Part shown: piece after piece, positions 11,479 to 23,262 of the stretch
Layout of the letters: each line of letters starts with the position of its first letter
How positions within the stretch are numbered: position 1 is the first letter of the stretch
Source: Siphonodentalium dalli
Taxonomy: Eukaryota; Mollusca; Scaphopoda; Gadilida; Siphonodentaliidae
Direction of reading: 5' to 3'
Assembly: GCA_032622095.1 (NCBI GenBank)
Contig: CP136061.1
Location: forward strand, 84,728,324-84,792,323
DNA: 64,000 bases
Program-made: the position numbers and the translations under genes
Notes under the pieces: generated by a model
The model's input: the letters and a program-made list of their open reading frames with translations, nothing else
Told to the model about the DNA's origin: nothing
Databases searched by the model: none

Positions 11479-12049
11479 TTCTGATTATGTTTTCTCTGGA
11501 GTGCTACAGTCAATTTGCTTCAAATTTTCGGCAATGTTACTGGTATGTTACATTCCTCCATAGCCCCTGAATACTAAGTTATCTGTTTCACACATCCGAA
11601 CAAGTACATATGTACATAATATGTCTTTAAACTCTGATTGTGATTATCTCTGAACAATATTAAAATTCATATGATATTCCCACCAAAAAACTGCTGTGCA
11701 GTGTGCTGTGGCAAAGTTTTCATAATTTCAAGGGCTGCCTGCCTATATAAGAAAAGTAAGGGTTAATCTATGTAGTATGACATCCTCTCTTATTGTATTC
11801 TTCGAAATAATTTTAGGTGCAAAAACAAGCCAACTTATATGGATTTTCAACTTAGCTCTTATTATTGAGAAATTCAGTGGTCTCTGTGACAAATACTTGT
11901 CACGAAATTAAATTGGATGGCGAATGTTTAGATTTATCACACCTTTCAAACAAATATGATAATATGCAATATAACTTTTATATGCCTTAATTTAAAATAC
12001 CGCATACGATAACTGATAACTTGCTCGTATTTAAATAATGCAATACTAT

Positions 12050-12470
12050 TTTTTGCTCAGTTTTGAATTTGCGCACTTTAAATTCATGCACCTAGCTGCG
12101 CGAATTCAAAACTGACACAAATATTTTCATAACAGTCTTGGATCTGATGAGAGTTTCAGTGCTTAATTATTCCCGAAGGTACATGTGTATCATAAACACC
12201 ATCAAGATAGATTTACATAGTGTAAAACATAACTGCATCATCAATTTACTGTGTACCGGTATGTAAATATTGGCATACAAGCAGGCCTATATTTGTCTAT
12301 TGAGTCTAACATTGAGTAATACTTGTAATACCTCAATATAGCCCTCTTGTCTGCCATGTGGTTTGGTGTAACCTCAGGAGTTGTACTATTTTTTTTGCTC
12401 AGTTTTAAATTTGCACATCAATCGGTGCACGAAAATTAGCACTGTGTGAATTTAAATATGAGTAAGGTAT
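12050..12470. repeat. Two related imperfect hairpins
   Basis: 'tttttgctcagttttgaatt' (12052-12072) pairs with 'gaattcaaaactgac' at 12102-12116. A second, diverged copy starts at 12390 ('ttttttgctcagttttaaat') and closes near 12460. Elsewhere between 11480 and 12789 I see no gene. Confidence 0.5.
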
Positions 12471-12789
12471 ACATGTATATGACTGAACCCACATGTATTG
12501 GATCTTACAAACTCCACATAGTTATCGACCTGGTAATGTGACAAAAGTTAGCGTTACTATGTATAATTTAAGACTTCAAAACATTTTCGATTAGTAGTCT
12601 GTTTTGAAGAGACACCCCTTTCTGGTGTAGCTATTATGAAACAAGCCTCCATGTCCATCTGCCTGACAATAAATCTTCAGTCATCGTCACAAATAATGCA
12701 AAACACAATTTGGTTATATTTCCTTTGTATGTTCCTTATTGTTCCAGGAGACTCAAACGATTCATTTATGTTCTTGTGGTTGATTTCAG

Positions 12790-12909
12790 GGTTTGGTGAT
12801 AATTGTGATTCAGGCAGCAATATATGTGTTACACACTTAACATGTGATTCAACATGTAAATGTCCAGTTGCTAGCACATATTGGAATGGGTCTGATTGTA
12901 GTAACCCAA
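12790..12909 (+). CDS. Module exon 1: six-Cys EB/EGF-like repeat
   Basis: A 120-nt exon follows the acceptor 'gttgatttcag' and ends at the donor GTGAGT (12910), phase 1 at both ends. It encodes about 40 residues with spacing C-x6-C-x5-C-x3-C-x-C-x11-C. The last loop contains TYWNGSDC, including the Tyr-Trp conserved in all nine modules and an N-G-S glycosylation sequon. An open frame reaches back to 12636 through a hydrophobic stretch, but this is most likely 3' intron sequence, because the other module exons start at the equivalent point. The protein is probably extracellular; the exact family is not certain (EB module or an unnamed molluscan six-Cys repeat). Confidence 0.8.
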
Positions 12910-13047
12910 GTGAGTATATACATCACAAACTTATCACTGGGGAACAGACCTTATACCTTGGTTTTATTAGGTGTGGCTCCATAAAAATTAGTTGCAGACC
13001 TGTGCTGTTGTTTTACACCGTGCAAACAGAGCCCAATCTTTAAGGTA

Positions 13048-13049
<2 letters not shown>

Positions 13050-13094
<45 letters not shown>
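13050..13094. repeat. Uninterrupted poly-C, 45 nt
   Basis: Forty-five consecutive C follow 'taaggtaaa'. The tract lies in the intron after module exon 1. G-quadruplex (minus strand) or i-motif folding is possible. Its length is likely to be polymorphic or error-prone in assembly. Confidence 0.95.
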
Positions 13095-13098
<4 letters not shown>

Positions 13099-14121
13099 TA
13101 TGACCATGATATCCTCATTCACAGAAACCCTCTTGTTTTGCAGACAAACATTAAGAATGTTTTATAACTCCTGTTAGATTTGACAAGGATAATGAGGATT
13201 CCGTAGTTGGGAATAGAAAATTAAATATCTGAATGGAATTGACTTATTGGTTTTGGTCGATCCTGCGTACATGTAGCAGGGTAGAGACCTCTATGACTTT
13301 GATTGTCGTTTATAATCAAAATGGGTTTCCATGGCTTGGTTCTTAGTGTGTCAGACTAGCTGCGCCAGTGCGTTTGTTTGGACCCGGATCGATCCACCTT
13401 GATCTTCAACATTTAAAAAGTTGAATAAATTACTGTGTATGCCATGCTGAGGTATCAAAAGCAGTCATCATTGTGATTGTACGTATTGGGTTGGGGTGTA
13501 AGTGGCTGTCCCATGTACAACAATGTATGCATGTGATATGTATAAAGTGTATATAATAGATGTGGTGATGGTGTTATTCAAAATTTCAGATCTTTGCGTT
13601 TTATATTTATGTAAATAAAGTTTATTTGTGCATGAAGTGTTAAAATAACAGAACAACAGGTCATGTCAACCAGAAAACCTACTGGTATATGGACTTAAAA
13701 ACTAAGTATATATACAAGAACCATCACTGGTCAATTATTTTGTATTAGGTGTATCATTTCATAAACTTGTAACATGATCATCACAGTTTCATTTCATCAC
13801 AACTACATGTATGTTTTGGTGTCAGGCTTTTCCGGGGAAATTCCCAAACAACCAAATGAATACTTAGGGGGTCAGGATTAAATGTACCATGTGATATTTG
13901 TCAATTTTATCACATATATAGTGCCCATGTAATCACTGTCATTTTGTTGCAGAAGATATATTTTCAGCAAAACTTATCCTTAAAATGATCAGTACATGAT
14001 TCACCCACTGAAGGAAAGGTCACAAAATTGGATACTCAAAGATATTGAGGTTATGGTTTCAAAGGGTTCTGAAAGTGAATTTTTGTAAAGTGAAAGTGAC
14101 CGTTGCTTCCACATTTTTCAG

Positions 14122-14262
14122 GGCAAACTTTTGATGATGGTTGTTCCCAAGGCCCAGAGGACTCGTGTGGCACTGACCTGACCTGTACAACTGTCACTGG
14201 AGGAGATAAATGTAGATGTACAGACAACAATAAGTACTGGAATTCAAACATCTGTGATATCC
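14122..14262 (+). CDS. Module exon 2: six-Cys EB/EGF-like repeat
   Basis: A 141-nt exon sits between acceptor 'cacatttttcag' and donor GTAAGT (14263), phase 1-1. It encodes about 47 residues: GQTFDDGC then C-x7-C-x5-C-x8-C-x-C-x11-C, with KYWNSNIC in the last loop. It has the longest third loop of the set (TTVTGGDK). The G-x-x-F/V-x-x-x-C entry is shared with modules 5, 6 and 9. An open minus-strand frame across it is a shadow. Confidence 0.85.
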
Positions 14263-14510
14263 GTAAGTAAACCATACAAATGATTTAATACTAGTCACAT
14301 TTAATTCTCCATTCTAAATGATTCCATTAAATAATATCAAAACTTTGTGTCAGTAGATATCCAGATATTTATGCCATTAATTTACTACAAATGTAATAAA
14401 CCTTAAAACAATCTTCTCAAATTTTAATACATGTTACTCTTCCGTGTACATAAAAACTTAAGTCTCTTAATTTTGACACAATACACCGCTTCAAGCCTGG
14501 CATTAATACT

Positions 14511-14730
14511 GATACAGTAATGCCCTAATTAATCGACTCCTTTAACCACAGCAGAATTATGGGTAACTGTTCAGGATTTAGTCGGAAATATGGCTTGTTG
14601 CCATTCATCGGAAAGCTCTCAAGAGCTTTCCGATGAATGGCAACAAGCCATATTTCCGACTAAATACTGAAAAGTTACCCATAATTCTGCTGTGGTTAAA
14701 GGAGTCGATTAATTAGGGCATTGTTGTATC
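14511..14730. repeat. 220-bp near-perfect palindrome
   Basis: Two ~109-nt arms surround a 2-nt loop (14620-14621) and are about 96% complementary; mismatches lie mainly at the outer tips and near 14569 and 14576. Arm landmarks are 'gccctaattaatcgactcc', 'gcagaattatgggtaac' and 'gccattcatcggaaagctct'. It is a hairpin (foldback) MITE by appearance. No clear target-site duplication was found. Confidence 0.95.
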
Positions 14731-15075
14731 TTCAGTTTATTTACATTACTCTAACAAAATAAAAAATGCCTGATAGTTCAGATGTCTATCTTCATGTTTT
14801 AAACGATTGTGGCAGGATAGTGATTCTGAAAAACAGTATTTTCTTTCCATATGCCGATAATGTATACTTAAAATGTCCTTTTTGCTCAAATAATCTAATA
14901 TTTTATTGCTAGTGTTATTTATGTAATGATTTAAAATAATCTGTGTTGTAGACAAAGTCACGTGATTGGCACAATCACATGATTGTCGCATGTAAATAGA
15001 ATCACATGTATATTTTGACTAATTAATTTCAGTGTTGTGCATTGCATTGATACTTTTGCTCTGCATCACTGCACA

Positions 15076-16233
15076 CAGGCCTCAGCTCACAAGGCGACTC
15101 GGGCGAGATTGTCGCCTTACTGTCGCTGACTTCGCCCTATTGTCGCTCAAAGGCGAAATCGAAGTCGCCTTCAATTTTAGGGGGAAATTTTTTATTTTTT
15201 TTCTTAATTTTTTTTCTAGTTTTTTTTCGGACATGTCTGGACATGTCCGTATATAGATGAATTGTGGCGGCCATCCCAAAAAGAAACAGACGATGCAGAG
15301 CCAAAGACCCAAGTGTTTAAAATAAAAAACTAAATATGACCTATTGTTTTGTGTTGTTATTCCGTCGCCTTTGTTCCCTTTGCGGTAATGAATGTTAATC
15401 ACGAATGTTTTGACACGCTGAAAACACGATGAGATGTTCGCATCTGTGTTGTTACTGACCATCGTGAGTGTCACAAATAAATGTTTTAATTAACTTAAAA
15501 GACCGCCGTCCCCGCTTTTCAGATATAAAACAATTACGACATTATCAGAGTATGTACCAGGCGCTTCGGAAGTTCGTTTCGGTAACGCGTCGGACTTTTT
15601 GAAGAGACCGCGTCGGACTTTTTGAAGAGACCGAGCTTCCGTAAATAAAATAATGTCAAGTTTATTGCTTTAATCGGATTATACCAGTGATGTTGGCATT
15701 AATTAAGGGAGGCCATTAATTAATAAAAGCTTTTGCAACTCCTTTGTTAGTTAGTCCTTATTGTTTATTTTAGCGGACACCCACATTACAGCCGTGACCA
15801 AATTAAACTTAAAAAGTTACATGCATCATGAATCACGATTCAGACTGTACAAACGTATCTTCCAAACTGCAGTCTAGGAAATAATACTACTTTCATTTAG
15901 TTAAAAAAGTAACTATTACTGTAACTTGATAATTGTCTTGCTTAAATGATAGCTACACAAAACATTTCCAAAATTTTTAAATGCATAATTAAATAATAAC
16001 AATTAAAAAAATTAAGTAATTTCAGATAAAGTCAAATTTTTTTAGTTTTATTTGTTATTTTATCTTTTGAAATTTTTTTTTGTCAGATGTTATAAAATAA
16101 AGCGATATTTGAAAATTGTCAATTTTTGGTAGTCTCCCCACCCTGAAGTCTCCCTAAATTTCCTGAAGTCTCCCTAAATTTCCTGGAGGGAGACTTCAAG
16201 TCTCCCTGTTCTGGACCCCTAGGCTGAGGCCTG
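15076..16233. mobile_element. 1,158-bp non-autonomous hAT-type element
   Basis: Terminal inverted repeats CAGGCCTCAGC (15076-15086) and GCTGAGGCCTG (16223-16233) are flanked by the 8-bp direct repeat ACTGCACA (15068-15075 and 16234-16241). An 8-bp duplication with CAGG-type ends is the signature of the hAT superfamily. Inside are GTCGCC-rich sequence near the left end, a 27-bp tandem duplication (15590-15640) and a 20-bp tandem, 'cctgaagtctccctaaattt', near 16142-16182. A minus-strand frame (15082-15474) has no recognisable transposase motif. Confidence 0.85.
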
Positions 16234-16699
16234 ACTGCACACTGGTATATGCTAAATGGTTATTTATCAGTCTTATATTGTGCAGTATTTTACTGGACAT
16301 TTATGCGTCCTTGTCCAGTTGACTAGGATAAATTATGCATGCTAAAAACGATTACGAATTCGATCGCGGTTCTTGAAGTTTCGTGCATAAGTGAAAATTC
16401 CATAAATTCCACAACTTTACTGTGAGTCTCCAATTCTATTCAGTGATGTCACCTACTGCATTCATACTGTTAGTAGATAGGTTCAGACAGCAAACTTCAA
16501 ACTTGAGTTACTGTTGAATCAATCTTGGAATGAAAGCAACTCATGGGAACGTTTGCCAATGAGCTGAAGGCCTGGGTGGCTTTGGAAAATAAACTACTAA
16601 CCACTGTCACTGAGACTCCCTCACGAGCGGGCACATTGCCCAAAATCTCAAGCACTTCGACGGTACCACTCAATAGAAAACATCGTCTAAATCAATCTG

Positions 16700-16927
16700 T
16701 GATCAATTGTAAATATTTACTTCTCGATTCAGGACGCAACTATAGGGCGATAAACTAGCAAAAATGATTTCACCATCCAGATTCATTGCATTTTATTAAT
16801 ATATAAGAATGACGGTGTGTGCTGGTGTGTGTTGTCATTTTGGATATAATATTTATAAAAATAACTACTTTGAGCAAGATTATTCTCCATTTCTTTCCAT
16901 CGAAAGAACTTTTTCACATCACTTTAC
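16700..16927 (+). repeat. Dispersed repeat, inverted partner of 11255-11478
   Basis: Landmarks 'caattgtaaatatttac', 'gatttcaccatc', 'aagaatgacggtgtgtg' and 'caagattattctccatttc' are the complements of those at 11.3-11.5 kb. The element ends just upstream of the acceptor of module exon 3, so it forms most of that intron's 3' end. Confidence 0.7.
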
Positions 16928-16952
16928 AATCTAATGATTTCCCTTTGAACAG

Positions 16953-17083
16953 GACTGTCATTTAATGAGACATGTGGAGCTGATGATATGTGTTCCACTG
17001 AGTTCAGTTGTCAGAATGGAACATGCATGTGTTCCAATGCATCAGATTATTGGGATGGAACAAACTGTACCACTCTTATGTAA
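16953..17083 (+). CDS. Module exon 3: six-Cys repeat with lost donor
   Basis: Acceptor 'ccctttgaacag' leads into about 41 codons: C-x5-C-x5-C-x4-C-x-C-x11-C with DYWDGTNC. It is closest to module 5; both have EFSCQNGTC, CSN-x-SDYW and several N-x-S/T sequons. Module 5 ends with 'c|gtatgt', whereas here the same site reads 'c|ttatgt' (17075/17076), so the donor G is gone. Reading on gives Leu-Met and then TAA at 17081-17083. It is therefore either a terminal exon producing a short protein or a dead cassette. A GTAATG at 17080 would be out of phase. An AATAAA lies at 17759-17764, rather distant. Confidence 0.75.
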
Positions 17084-18354
17084 TGCATGCTGCTAGAGAA
17101 ACCCTCTTGAATCTAGAATTATCCTGAATCTTACCTCATTAGAGCAAATTGCACTGTAGCTGTGTAGCACTTCATCTCTAATGATCTCTTGTTCCAATAT
17201 TTCCTCTCTTCTGTCAAAGAACTGAATGATTTTGTTTTTATATCTTCTTGGGTTATGTTTTATTATTCATATTATTGTATACTGTGAGCCAATGTGTATA
17301 TCTATACTATACCACTCATGTTTTATTATAATTTTCGAGTATAATTAAATATTGCCATTTGGATAATAAGTACATATATTGGCTGCAAATATATTTTCAA
17401 TGGGTGATGTTTTTCATTATAAATTTTTTTTGTAAAAATGATTGAAGTGATTGATCAGAACAATTCCATGAAATTCAACTATTCAGTACGATCCTATCCT
17501 ATCCATGCACTCATACGCTATATTCTGAGTCATAGAAAATGTTTGTAATTTGCTGTCTTTTTGTGAAAGGAATATATATATAAATAAGTCTAAAAGGTAT
17601 ATCTTCTTAATCCCTACAATGTCACATGTTATTCTAGTTGAATCAGTCATTACAAGAATGAGTACTTTCAAGATGGTCAACCTTTTCAGGGCCGTAATTA
17701 AAACAACAACATAGTTTTTATTAATATCGATTTCAAGACCCCAAATAGCTATTTTGTGAATAAAATACAGATCAAATTGAAGGAGGGATATATTATTTGC
17801 CTACAACGGCATAATTAATTGGTTAATTTCGATCATATTTTGCGGTGAATCTCTTAGCTGATCTGCTATGTTCTGTTTTTAAGGCTGCTAACAAGATATA
17901 GAGTTCTCTTTCTTGGTTTGCTCTTGATACACTCCAAAAAATTTTGCTCTGATTTCTGTTCTAAGAATAGCCCCTAAATCTGTGTCACAAATGTCGCACT
18001 AGTAAGAAATTATAAATAACATTTATATTAATTGATAGAAACTTTTCCGGACAGGTGTCCTTGTTTATAATTTATCATTTTATACTGCGGAAAGTATATA
18101 AAACTTTCTAGGGAAGAGATAGACCATCTTTGTTTTATGGTGTTCACATCAGAATAAGCAATGGGGGAAGCCACATTGTCCTAGGCCCACTAAGAGGGTA
18201 CCTTCCTTTGCACACCAAAAAGCAATACATACTGCTAATGATGCACAGACAATCTGCTATCAGAGTGGTGTAAGAACAGTCAAATAGTCTTTAATGAAAG
18301 ATCTGCCAAAACTCAGTTTTCAAAATTATTAATACCTATAAAAAGAAATTCATA

Positions 18355-19300
18355 TCTAAATCCTGTGTTTATACTAAGTAGCGGAAACCATCGGATAATG
18401 TATAACTCTATAAATGGTTAATGGACTGAGATATTCCTCCTGTGTTTATACTAAGTAGCGGAAACCATCTGATAATGTATAACTCTATAAAGGATTAATG
18501 GACTGAGATATTCCTCCTGTGTTTATACTAAGTAGCGGAAACGATCTGATAATGTATAACTCTATAAAGGATTAATGGACTGAGGTATTCCTCCTGTGTT
18601 TATACTAAGTAGCGGAAACCATCTGATAATGTACAACTCTATAAAGGGTTAATGGACTGAGATATTCCTCCTGTGTTTATACTAAGTAGCGGAAACCATC
18701 TGATAATGTATAACTCTATAAAGGGTTAATGGGCTGAGATATTCCTCCTGTGTTTATACTAAGTAGCGGAAACCATCTGATAATGTATAACTCTATAAAG
18801 TGTTAATCGACTGAGATATTCCTCCTGTGTTTATACTAAGTAGCGGAAACTATCTGATAATGTATAACTATAAATGGTTAATGGACTGAGATATTCCTCC
18901 TGTGTTTATACTTAGTAGCGGAAACTATCTATAATGTATAACTCTATAAAGGGTTATTGGACTGAGATATTCCTCCTGTGTTTATACTAAGTAACGGATA
19001 TCATCTGATAATGTATAGTTCTATAAAGGGTTAATGGACTGAGATATTCCTCCTGTGTTTATACTAAGTAACAGATATCATCTGATAATGTATAACTCTA
19101 TAAAGTGTTAATCGACTGAGATATTCCTCCTGTGTTTATAATAAGTAGCGGAAACCATCTTATAATGTATAACTCTATAAAGGGTTAATGGACTGAGATA
19201 TTCCTCCTGTGTTTAAACTAAGCATCGGAAACAATCTGATGTCTCACTCTATAAAGGGTAAATGGACTGAGATATTTCCCCAGTGTTGATACTAGCTGTG
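18355..19300. repeat. 77-bp tandem array, about 12-13 copies
   Basis: The unit begins 'cctgtgtttatactaagtag', continues 'cggaaaccatctgataatgt' and 'ataactctataaagg', and closes 'ttaatggactgagatattcc'. Starts at 18362, 18439, 18515, 18593, 18670, 18747, 18824, 18899, 18974, 19052, 19129 and 19206, plus a degenerate last copy near 19280. It lies in the intron before module exon 4. Confidence 0.95.
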
Positions 19301-19466
19301 TATTCCACCAACACCTAGCGGAAACCTTCTGATAATGTATAAATCTATGCATATCTATTATTCATTGCATTCTTTTATCTTTTGTGCTGAATATTCTTTG
19401 ATAGTTTAGATGTAGAGAAATATAGAGGGAATTTTAGTCACTGGAGATTCTATTATTTCCTTCCAG

Positions 19467-19610
19467 TGAAAGCTTTGGGAGATTCCTGTACTACAGCTCC
19501 ATCATCCTCGGAGGATCCTTGTACAGGAGATATGACTTGTCCCAACGTCGCCAACAGCGTATGCTCATGTGCCAGCGATAGATACTGGAGTGGTAGCTCT
19601 TGTCTGCCGA
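19467..19610 (+). CDS. Module exon 4: six-Cys EB/EGF-like repeat
   Basis: A 144-nt exon, the longest of the set, sits between acceptor 'tatttccttccag' and donor GTAAGT (19611), phase 1-1. It encodes about 48 residues: C-x10-C-x5-C-x7-C-x-C-x10-C with RYWSGSSC. The first loop (TTAPSSSEDP) is extended relative to the others; APxxxxDPC is similar to the APENPC of module 8. No frame disruption is seen. Confidence 0.85.
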
Positions 19611-20723
19611 GTAAGTGTATTGATAATGTAGGGCAGTAATAGCTTGTGTTTCTATTATATTGGTCATGTGGTAAGGAAACTAGTAGTAGTGACATCTTAA
19701 TCAGAATCTGAAACTATTTCAAGGATAACATTGGGCAATCTTGCTACATTGAAACTTAGAAATCAGACTAATATAATTATGTTTTTGATTTAAATTACTA
19801 TGCAGAATTGTTGAGAATAGTGACTTAAGTGAATTTTTTAGATGATTATGCATGTAACTGACATATATAAATTACACCCACATCACCTCAGAACGAGAAG
19901 TCAAACAATCTGACGCAGGTGAATCTAACACAGATACAGAGTTTAGGAACATCAAAAAATGCCGACTAACCATTCCTGCCCAGACATGAAAAATCTCCAC
20001 ACGTGAAGGTCAATATCTCCTAAGACTAATTACCGTTATATAAGGCCATGAAAAATGAAGGAGACCACAACATCAGTGACCTCTCATATCATGTCATACA
20101 AGTCTTACATATGACCCAGACATTGAGACCAACACTGGGCATCGGTGAAACATAGAATTTAACTGGATGTTCCTATTAAGGAAAATATATCCAGAGGGTA
20201 TGAACAGGTCAGACACCATATGGTGAATAATATTAATCTCATATCTGACATATAGATTTCTTTCTTGTTAATGTCTCAATGTGTCTCTTGTTATTGGTCT
20301 GTCAGTCCATTCTCTTTTGATTTCCGGATGATAACTTCAGATAGTCTCAACTGAATGGAATGAAATTTGGTATGTGGGTTTACTAGCACAAAATACAGGG
20401 CGAGTTTAAATTTGGATTGTGATCTTGTTTTACTTACTTCTGATTTGTTGTTTGAGCTTGTAGAGTCGGGGCAGGGATTCACAATAATCAATACATTTTT
20501 GGATTGTAAATTATTTAATCAGTGTTTTCTGAGATTCTGTTTAACTCCAGATTAAGTGAGTACCATGGAGCCTCTTTGGCACAGTGAGTTCGGTGGTTGC
20601 GTGTCTATATATTTGTTTAGCCTGCACCATGTTACGGCTGATTGTTGATTTATTCTCATTATTTCAAATGAATATTGAGAAATACAGAAAGATATTTACA
20701 AAGGATATGAAGATATATAGAGG

Positions 20724-20877
20724 ATATCCACACTTTTTCAGTGTATATGGGTTATATCTCATGAGTGATGACAAAACATTGAATTGCCATGAGTGGCTTT
20801 AGCCGCAAGTGGAAATTCAAATGTTTTGTCATCACGAATGAGATTTAACCCATATCCTCTGAAAAAGTGTGGATATT
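20724..20877. repeat. 154-bp inverted repeat (foldback)
   Basis: Left arm 'atatccacactttttcag' through 'gtgatgacaaaacattgaat' pairs with right arm 'attcaaatgttttgtcatca' through 'ctgaaaaagtgtggatat', around a roughly 38-nt loop. A few mismatches are present. It is a probable hairpin MITE; no duplication of the target is obvious. Confidence 0.85.
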
Positions 20878-20878
20878 C

Positions 20879-21075
20879 TGTTTATTATATACTTTAGTTA
20901 CTTGTCTATGGCCCTTAGTGAATGTCAATACATCAGAAATTTCAAGCTGACACATTACGCCCAAAAAAATAGTCCCATATTTAAAACACTCAAAAGTATA
21001 GATTTTGTATTTATTATATACTTTCGTTACTTGCCGATGGCCCCCAATGAATGTCAGTACATGATGGGTGCAGGA
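20879..21075. repeat. ~128-bp two-copy tandem duplication
   Basis: 'tttattatatacttt(a/c)gttac', 'ttg(t/c)c(t/g)atggccc' and 'gaatgtca(a/g)tacat' occur at 20880-20935 and again at 21009-21064. From 21080 to 22780 the intron shows no further gene; short palindromes such as the 'gatatctcactagtgggata' region (near 21150) are present. Confidence 0.65.
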
Positions 21076-22784
21076 AATCATTCACTATGAAGTATAACCT
21101 GACTACACACATGAGGATCCATATGGCGCAATAATACCAGTGAAATATCGATATCTCACTAGTGGGATATCACTTATATCTCACTGCTAAAACCTTATAA
21201 TTCATGGGCAAGTATATAATAAATACACATATTATATACTGTATCTGGTGAAATGGGGATATCTTACACTAAATAAATTCCTCATTTTTGTTTGGTTCCA
21301 TCCGGTGGTACAAAGTTGTATGGGGTATGTTATTTTTCTGTACGAATTTATAAATGGATTGTGGAAATGCATGAGTCATGTTGGACTTTGAAATATGATG
21401 GTTTTATTACATTTATCTTTACTTAATGTTTATAAACATATCTGAATGATATGCTAGTCTGTTGTAGTTATCAATCGCCTGGGTGATTAATCAAACAATT
21501 GGGCATAATGATTCTATTCACCCAGTGAGTGTAATTTCACAGTGGAAAACGAAAGTTCAACAAACCGGCAAGGAGAAATTGAACATAACATTTTAAAAAC
21601 AATAAAAATGCTCAACAGAGTTTCTAATTTTTATGAATCCAAGTTTAAGCAAACAGTAGTGTGTTTCTGATATGAAATGAAAAGTCATGCTTCTCAGAAG
21701 TTGAACTTGATTATTCTTTGACAAGATTATCTAATTCCTCAAATCAAAGATTGGGCGCTGGAAGTTTGATAGATAAGGTACCTTTGATTTTGTTTAGCTT
21801 ATTCAGCTGGCTTATTGATAATAAGTTTCTCTCATTCCAATATTGAAATTTTGGTACTGGTGTGCTGTCAGTTACTTACATGGTCCAAATGTGTCCCAAA
21901 TGAAAATTCTTTGTACCAAATTCTTTTAAATTTGCCAAATGATATCTGAACAAACTGACGGAATTTCTGGAATATTGATTGTCACGTTTTGAAAATGGCT
22001 TTATCAAAGACCTCCATTGATGTTTTGACTTGCTTCTGAAAAATTCTTTTCTTTATATCATTGATATCTAAATCTGCAATGCAACTTTGACATCGAGAAA
22101 ACAACAAATAATTCATGAATGGAACAAAGTGTATTGCTTTATTCGATTCTGTGAAATTTAGATGCTACCTGTAAATGCATTTCAACCACACACACTTGTC
22201 TAAATAGTCAAGTACCATCAAACTGGTTGACATGACAATATAGCACATACATAGCAAATCTCTTAGCAATATTCTTAAACATAATAATAATGCATCACAA
22301 ATCCACTACATGCGCTCCTCTTGGAGTATTTAATAAATTTAGATGTGGTTGTTCCATCAACATGTTAAGTGTACATCATTGGGACTTTTTGTCTCATAAG
22401 GTGAGAAGGCATTTATGATAAAATGAGTCTTAAGATATGGTTTAAATTCAGACATAGTAATTGTAGATTTGAGAGAAATAGGTAGCAGATTAAAGAGATA
22501 CAGATAATGCATGATCGCTGCACATATTAAGGTCACTCATAGCTTGATGTGTGTCAGTCAAAACCTGGTATTGTTATCTGCATGCATATTTTATTTCACT
22601 TTTTGTGTGAATGGTTTTCAGCTAGAGAGCTCTTACAAAAATACATTTTGGTCATTCATATAGAAAGCCTACCCCCATGAAGAAGTTAGCATAATAATTA
22701 GTGCACATTTCTCCATATTTCTCTAAACATTTTCATCAGATGCCAGATTTTTGTCTTATTATGTTTACACATCACTCTGAACAG

Positions 22785-22913
22785 GATTAACATTCAATGA
22801 TACATGTGAGGCTGATACAGAAGGCATGTGCGGAACTGAGTTTAGTTGCCAGAATGGAACATGCAGATGTTCCAATGAATCTGATTACTGGAACGGAACT
22901 AATTGTAGAATGC
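22785..22913 (+). CDS. Module exon 5: six-Cys EB/EGF-like repeat
   Basis: A 129-nt exon lies between acceptor 'cactctgaacag' and donor GTATGT (22914), phase 1-1. It encodes about 43 residues: GLTFNDTC then C-x7-C-x5-C-x4-C-x-C-x11-C with DYWNGTNC. It has four N-x-S/T sequons (NDT, NGT, NES, NGT), so the module may be heavily N-glycosylated if secreted. It is the intact sister of module 3 and shows what that exon's donor should look like. Confidence 0.85.
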
Positions 22914-23168
22914 GTATGTAAATGTTTTCCTGACACAGTCTGTTATTCCTCCTCTCTGCACTCCTCTCCTCTCTGAACACACTAGCCACATGTTAGTGAC
23001 TTTGTCTCTCTATCCTTCTAGTGCGCTCACACGTATATGTGTATATTATATGTCAACTTTTTTACGTCAAAATATAAATTGTATCCCCAGGAGACCGAAC
23101 ATGTTCTCCTACTCTCAGCACTACGTCTTACATGTATATTTGCGTAATTCGGTGTCCTTGCAAACTAT

Positions 23169-23262
23169 TTAGCCCTTTCAGTGATCATTTTTCAAATTTG
23201 TTATTATAATAATGTGATACATTGATGGAAAGAGCTCTTAGACTTGGTGCTGAAAGGGTTAA
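23169..23262. mobile_element. Small TTAA MITE (piggyBac-like ends)
   Basis: CCCTTTCAG (23173-23181) and CTGAAAGGG (23250-23258) form short inverted ends. TTAA follows on the right; the left flank is TTAG, one mismatch away. The body is only 86 bp, with no coding capacity. Confidence 0.55.

Noticed and set aside
12636-13043. 135-codon frame covering module exon 1, as a single-exon gene
   Set aside because: Sequence before 12790 and after 12909 is intron by comparison with the other eight modules; only the middle 40 codons show the Cys pattern.
16543-16758. 71-codon frame upstream of exon 3
   Set aside because: Partly overlaps the dispersed inverted repeat and shows no domain or splice signals.
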